Positions 59,214 through 64,000 of a stretch of 64,000 nucleotides of DNA are shown here, in pieces (position 1 is the stretch's first letter; each line of letters opens with the position of its first letter). The DNA lies in the NCBI GenBank assembly GCA_011032825.1, contig JAADJZ010000013.1, positions 434,001 to 498,000 of the forward strand, read 5' to 3'. The DNA is from Massariosphaeria phaeospora (taxonomy: Eukaryota; Ascomycota; Dothideomycetes; Pleosporales). Under the pieces are notes generated by a model. That model saw only the letters and a program-made list of their open reading frames with translations. It did not search any database and was not told where the DNA came from. The translations under genes were made by a program, and so were the position numbers.

Positions 59214-60045
59214 GACACCCACGCATCTTCCATCGTTGTGTCCGCAGTATTTGTCGTGGTAGGGTAAGCGGAACTGGGTCCCAACATACGAGCAGCATCT
59301 TTTGGTCCATCAACAGCTGCGGTGGCCGCGAAGATGCTACCTCCTTCCATATTGTCGGTCATTTCCACGTCCTCAGAGAGATATGATGTACGCTCAGGGT
59401 TGGCCGTCGGTTCAGCCGTCAATCCAGTCTCTGACAACTTCGTCTCTTGTATGACTTCTCCCTCTCATTCTCCCTCGCCATGTAGTCCTCCACTTCTCGC
59501 CAGGGCTTGAAGTCAAGGCCTTCTTCGCGGCCTTTTTCGAACACAGCGGACGTGACATTTTCGATGACACGATCATGGGCCGTAAGTTTTGCGGCTGGGT
59601 GAGCTCGTTCTGACGTGATTGGCCTCGCGTCGCCGACGTTGTTCATGATTGTTCTCCAATACTTAGCGTCGCATCGGTTTAAGTGCAGTATGATTTCGTT
59701 TCCAGGATCCATCTCGTGTGCCTGCTGACATGTAAGTGGGTAACCGGGCCGCGACCGTGCCATGAAGTCTTCTGTCCCGGGTGGGCAGTTTACTGTGAAA
59801 ACGATCTGGTCATGCACATGACGCCACACATTGAGGGGTACAGACATGGGTTTCAGCTCAGGACTGCGGTCGTCTGCAGGAAGAGACAATGACGTCAATC
59901 CATAGTTATCGACGCGAATCCGTTGACGCTGTAGGCCTTCCGGAATTTCGGGGGCCGACTCTCTCATTAATGCTTCATGATCTAGGTCGTCCGGATGCAG
60001 CTCTTCCTTTTTGTAGTATGTACGATCAAGGTGGCCGTCGTCCAT

Positions 60046-60402
60046 GGTGTCGTTATTGGCCGACGGGGTCAGGCCAGCTATCGTTAGAGTCTATAATAGT
60101 GCAGGTAACATTAGGTAGGTTGATCAATCTTCGGCGCTGGGGTAGTTGGGGTGAGGCAAAAAGACCAAGAAGCGACCCACGCGAGCGCCCCGCTACGTTA
60201 CCAGTATTCTGCTACAGGCTTAGCGTGTAAATGGGCGGGCGCCTTCACCTTGGGAGCCCATTTCTCTCGACAACCTCATCCGCCTCCGACCTCTGCCCTC
60301 TCGCCCTTCGCCCATATCCCCTCACTTAAGGCTCATATCCTTTTGCCGTATTCCCCCATCACAGTCTGAGTCCCATACCGGCCCAACTCATCCAGTCCAA
60401 TC
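60046..60402. promoter_or_regulatory. Divergent intergenic region
   Basis: 357 bp between two divergent hypothetical genes. CT-rich in the 100 bp before 60403, as in many fungal leaders. Confidence 0.5.
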
Positions 60403-61712
60403 ATGTCAACGTTTGTACCTCATCAACGACCTGATATGCCAAACAATGCCACGACCGAGTACACCAGCCTCCGAGATCGTACAGTGGCTTACTCGATCAA
60501 CTACATGCTGGATCCGACCCGTGGGTTACCTCGTCGTGCGTCGTTGGACTATGAACAGAGTTCGTTCGCGAAAGAGAACAATCTTCCTCCCGGTCTCCTG
60601 CGAGCTTTCGCCGCTGTGGTCGACACTATGATGAGCGATCGGCACCGTAAGAACGGAGCGATCGCGACGTTGCCGCCTCATTTCTATGTGACGGACTACA
60701 GTTCGGAGGACAAACCCTCGGAAGATTACAACAGCTACAAGAACGTTGCCACCGCTTCAACGGCAAAGGGCGCGCAGGCCACCAACTGGTATCACTCGTA
60801 TCTTCATGGCCACATCAGCGCCGATATTGCTAAAAGGGTGGTAGGCATGGATGCGAAGGCAAAACAACAGGAAGAGGAGAAGCTGTGGCTCGCTCATCTG
60901 ATACATTTGGAACTGCCGCGCGTCACTCAGCATTCGAGTACATCGACCATTCGGCGGAACAAAATGTACCTGAGGAACCTGGACAGCTGGAGGAATGAGG
61001 CCTGGCCGCTGGTCGTGTATCGAACCGACGATATGAGCAAGTACTTGCGGGAAGAGTCCGTCACCGCCGCACAGCTCAAAACGGCGGCCGAAATATTTGG
61101 GCCCTACCTCATGAGCCTGGCCTATTTCCCACTGCCAGAAAGCGACGGGAAGCCCCCCCAGCAGGGATTTTGGTACAAACTGGCATGGGAAGACTCCGGA
61201 CTGGCGTCCTCTCCCTTGTTCAAGGTTGTTCCCGAGACATACTGGCAGTATTTCCACGAAACTTGAGCTTCATCCGCAAGTTTGGAATCGAAGATGCTAC
61301 CAATGTAACCACTGCCCATCTCATGGAGCATGGATTCGTGGGCGGGCCCCGACCGCGATGCGTCACTTTAACGTGTCTAGTTAAAGTGGGCAAAGAGTAC
61401 CAGCTCATGGCGACCAGAGACATTCCTGCCGGCACCATCGTGGGTTACGTTCCTGGTATACTGAGGTTCTTGACGAAGGAAACCGAGACCCCCAAGTCTT
61501 GCTGGATCATCCTACCCAATGGCGTGTACATGCATCCCGCGCCATCGCCAATGCACCCCATCTTCCGCAACCGCGACTATTTGAAGGTAGATGGTAATGT
61601 CATGCTCGGTTGGGAGACAATGAACGACGTGTTTACTGGCCGTGGTGTGGCGTATCGCGTGTATGCTGTCACATCGCGGAACGTCAGTGCGCTCGAGGTC
61701 CTGACCACTTGA
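60403..61712 (+). CDS. Hypothetical protein, possible SET-like C-terminal segment
   Basis: Exons 60403-61224 and 61281-61712 give 417 residues. The proposed 56-nt intron has a weak donor (GTTGTT). Unspliced, the protein stops at 61266 (287 residues). The N-terminus NNATTEYTSLRDRTVAYSI resembles a segment of the broken gene at 55.8-56.4 kb. The C-terminal part YQLMATRDIPAGTIVGYVPGIL recalls the first strands of SET domains (A..DI..GT.V), but the catalytic NH..P and Tyr motifs are not seen, so this is only a hint. No signal peptide. Confidence 0.55.
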
Positions 61713-62914
61713 AAGGCCGACTTCAGGGTATGATGCTGGACAATTTATTTGTAGGGCTCAGAGGAGTAGCAGTAGTGCGGTTCGGCGACAGAAACGGCAG
61801 TGCACCTGTACCCTCGGGTAATGGGGTGGACAGCACATTGGCACCCGATTTTCCTTCTCAAAAAGTTTTCACGTATTCGATAGCACGGTGGTACGGTTTC
61901 TCTATCTCTTTCCAGTTTTCGACGGGTGGCGACTTGCCTGCCAGGTAGGACATCGTAGTCCCATCTTTCAAATTTTCGAGTATCCGGCCGTTTCAAGATG
62001 GGTGGTGCAGTATGCTCCCCGATTAGCATGTCTCAAGTAGCATGACAAATATTCTAATTTCAGCCTTCTTGGTCTATCTACTACTTTGTACGGAGTATCT
62101 CCATCCACCATGACGCTTCGTGCCGCTATTGAATCACACAAAAATACATAGTGAGTTCGATTATATCATTTGCCAACCAACCTAGTGATGTTATTCCAGC
62201 AAGATCGTCGGTTACTAATATTACCATGGCTAATATGTAGAGCTTTGTACACATGATAATGATCTGCTTGAGAAGAACCCGCGAAGCTGATCTACAACGT
62301 ACGCTTTGGGTTGATTTGATTGGTAGTTTGAGTAAGGATAGGTAGAATCAAGAGCGTGTACCTTTAGATTCTTGGTCGTACCACCCCAACTTCTTTTCAT
62401 TGTTCATATGAAGCCGTACAATAGGCTAGTGCCTATGATCGAAGCATGAGCCGATGACCTCAATCACTTAAGTACGATTAAATCTCAAGTATTCAAGCCA
62501 AAGATGTAAATTCGCGGTTGGCCTGAATGTTCCCTTTCCATTTGCACCACTGTATAACCTAGGGAACTTTCCATTGCGACTTCTGAGGAAGCCTCAAGCC
62601 TAGTTTACGCAAGTTTGTCTTTTTGGGGGAAGACGAAAATCGAATAAGGAAAAGTAATCGGATGTAGGCCGAAGCCCACATGCAGTGGAAGTGTCCGTGG
62701 TAGTGAATGCAAACATCCATCACAGTCGTGAGTCTCCACCTTCACGAATCAACCGCAAGATTGAGCCGTCCCCATAGGTCCTCCCACGTTTGAAAAGTTT
62801 TCTCCGTCGGTTTTCTGACGAGCTCGTAGTTCTCTTCGATTCCTGATGGAGTTAGGCCTTCCTATCTGTGCGCGAGGATGGGGGAGGGGGGAGCTATTCC
62901 CTTGACTTACTAGA
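61713..62914. other. Intergenic, no gene seen
   Basis: 1.2 kb of AT-rich sequence. Short frames only, and no repeat or transposon end recognised. Confidence 0.5.
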
Positions 62915-63427
62915 TTACTTTGAGGCTGTAGGCGCTTCCGAATTCGTGTCTTTGGCTTCCTTGGTTGTAGCTTCCCTTGTGACCTGGCGTTCGGCTTTGA
63001 GGACATTCATGACGGGGTCATCTCCTTCCCAGTTCTCAATGGCCTCTTTGGCCAGTTCTTCTATCCACCGTGCCCTCAATCTATCATACTCTTCTGAAAC
63101 AGTCGCCATACCCGTCCTCGTACGCTCCCAGAATGAGTCTTGGCTTAATTCGGCGCTAGGATTTGCAGCGACTACCTCCTTTGGCGCAATCGCCTGATCA
63201 ATTGAGGAGGGGCCTAAGTTCTGATCCATCGCGCCATGATCGTCACCCGCGGTGTTTCTCATGTCGCGAGCTGGGGCCGTGACGATCACAATAAGGCCGT
63301 TTCGCTTAACCGCTGTGGCAGCATCTGAGGCAGCGGCGCCCGGAAAACTTGGCGGTGGATTGGTAGATGGAGTCGCAGTTGGAGCATCATTTGTTCCTCC
63401 GGCGTGGACGGCGTTGGCAGACGACAT
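62915..63427 (-). CDS. Small hypothetical protein
   Basis: Intact frame. ATG 63427 (MSSANAVHAGG) gives 170 residues; an ATG at 63454 adds nine. The N-terminal half is Ala/Thr/Pro-rich and probably disordered. The C-terminal half looks helical and charged (ATVSEEYDRLRARWIEELAKEAIENWEG). No family recognised. Its style (low-complexity start, acidic helical end) matches the other hypothetical genes of the 55-64 kb block. Confidence 0.5.
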   Translation of the reverse strand: MSSANAVHAGGTNDAPTATPSTNPPPSFPGAAASDAATAVKRNGLIVIVTAPARDMRNTAGDDHGAMDQNLGPSSIDQAIAPKEVVAANPSAELSQDSFWERTRTGMATVSEEYDRLRARWIEELAKEAIENWEGDDPVMNVLKAERQVTREATTKEAKDTNSEAPTASK

Positions 63428-64000
63428 AGTTGTTGTGGAAGGGGCGTGCAGCACCCTTGGTGTTTGTGGTGTTTGTGGGAGTTGTGTATGAAGTAATGGT
63501 GGAAGAGTCGTCGTGGCCAGAAAAGTCGTACGGCGTATTTCGCAAGTAGGAAATCTGTATTCACCTCGAATTAGGTGCTAGCGCGGATCCGATAAAGTAG
63601 CGGTGACCGCTTCTCACCTACAGTGGCGCCGGTCCACTCTCAGATTGTAGAATACCCATTCATGGCTAGATTGTCTTACCTCATCCACGGGATTCAGAAT
63701 CTGAATCTGTACCTTTTTCTCATAGGATTTGTGAAAGGATTTAACTGCTGTGCCCAGAGAAGCTCATTTGAGCGCCGGTTAGAGGCGGGGCAAAGGTTTC
63801 GACCGGCTATCTCGTCGTCAACCGGCGATTGCTGTAAACGCTACTCGGTGCGATTTCACCTTACCCACCGACCTCACTTTCCAAATTCCCAGTCGCGGGT
63901 CTTTCTCTCACCTCGCTCTTTTACAATCTTTTTACCTCCGAGCCACCGCCCCGCAGTCACCAAACTCGCTTCCCCTTTCTCTCTCTTACAAGCCCTCGAC
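63428..64000. promoter_or_regulatory. Right edge, probable promoter region
   Basis: 573 bp upstream of the small minus-strand gene. The last 130 bp are rich in C and T on the plus strand, like a fungal 5' leader, and may belong to a plus-strand gene beyond the window. Confidence 0.4.

Larger units (their letters stand above)
58516..60045 (-). pseudogene. Hypothetical protein interrupted by two MITEs and one frameshift
   Basis: The frame starts at ATG 60045 (MDDGHLDRTYYKKEELHPDD). It shifts near 59453-59458, where one base seems lost between ENEREK and VIQETKLSETGL, and continues to the MITE edge at 59214. After removing both MITEs and one copy of each duplication it resumes at 59032-59021 and then 58657-58516, ending at the TAG at 58516. 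The sum is 986 nt, one short of 329 codons, matching one lost base. The C-terminus exposed this way has Cys spacing C-x5-C-x14-C-x2-C (CSYGDYC, CQEC), which could bind zinc. No family recognised. It is divergent from the gene at 60403. Confidence 0.72.

Overview
The window is nuclear DNA from a filamentous ascomycete. Genes carry short introns (about 48-105 nt) with GTAAGT/GTATGT/GTACGT-type donors and CTAAC/CTGAC-like branch sites. The gene set fits a fungus: Zn2Cys6 and APSES transcription factors, cytochrome P450, NmrA, a wax-synthase-like MBOAT protein, a PL4 rhamnogalacturonan lyase and a lipocalin-like protein. Dead transposons carry the C-to-T scars typical of RIP. A plant-associated Dothideomycete (Pleosporales) is the best guess; this is inference from gene content, not from a search.

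Layout. 1-2.8 kb: 3' part of an ankyrin/subtilisin-like peptidase gene. 3.3-5.3 kb: a RIP-mutated pogo-type DNA transposon. 5.6-10.1 kb: a wax-synthase-like gene split by a RIP-mutated hAT transposon. 10.8-16 kb: a small secreted protein, a SEC11-like signal peptidase, an unresolved coding stretch and an NmrA-like oxidoreductase. 17.2-24 kb: a 1081-residue secreted protein of unknown role, a lipocalin-like protein and a macro-domain protein. 24.2-36 kb: a P450, a beheaded FAD monooxygenase, a mitochondrial carrier, a SAP-like membrane protein, an intact FAD monooxygenase, a four-helix membrane protein and an MDR reductase. 36-43 kb: a divergent Zn2Cys6 regulator/OYE-flavoprotein pair, each with one frameshift, then a rhamnogalacturonan lyase and a short broken gene. 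43.3-46.2 kb: gene-free DNA with recurring ATGTC(C/T)GG motifs. 46.2-51.3 kb: conserved genes (polyamine-type GNAT, LYR-like protein, MBP1/SWI6-type APSES factor). 51.3-55.8 kb: repeats only, including seven copies of a TATA-bearing module. 55.8-64 kb: poorly conserved hypothetical genes, most of them broken, with a palindromic tandem array at 57.7-58.2 kb and two MITEs.

The clearest mechanistic observations are these. (1) The hAT element sits between 8-bp target duplications, and removing it with one duplication restores the wax-synthase frame exactly. (2) Two adjacent MITEs sit in the last exon of one hypothetical gene, and removing both again restores the frame. (3) All 18 premature stops in the two transposases are TAG or TAA and none is TGA, as expected for CpA-directed RIP. 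The most novel signals are the six-unit palindromic array, which shows compensatory base changes in its stems, and the seven-copy TATATAAGCC module.

Exon models were built by eye from splice signals and reading phase. Unless stated otherwise they close in frame.
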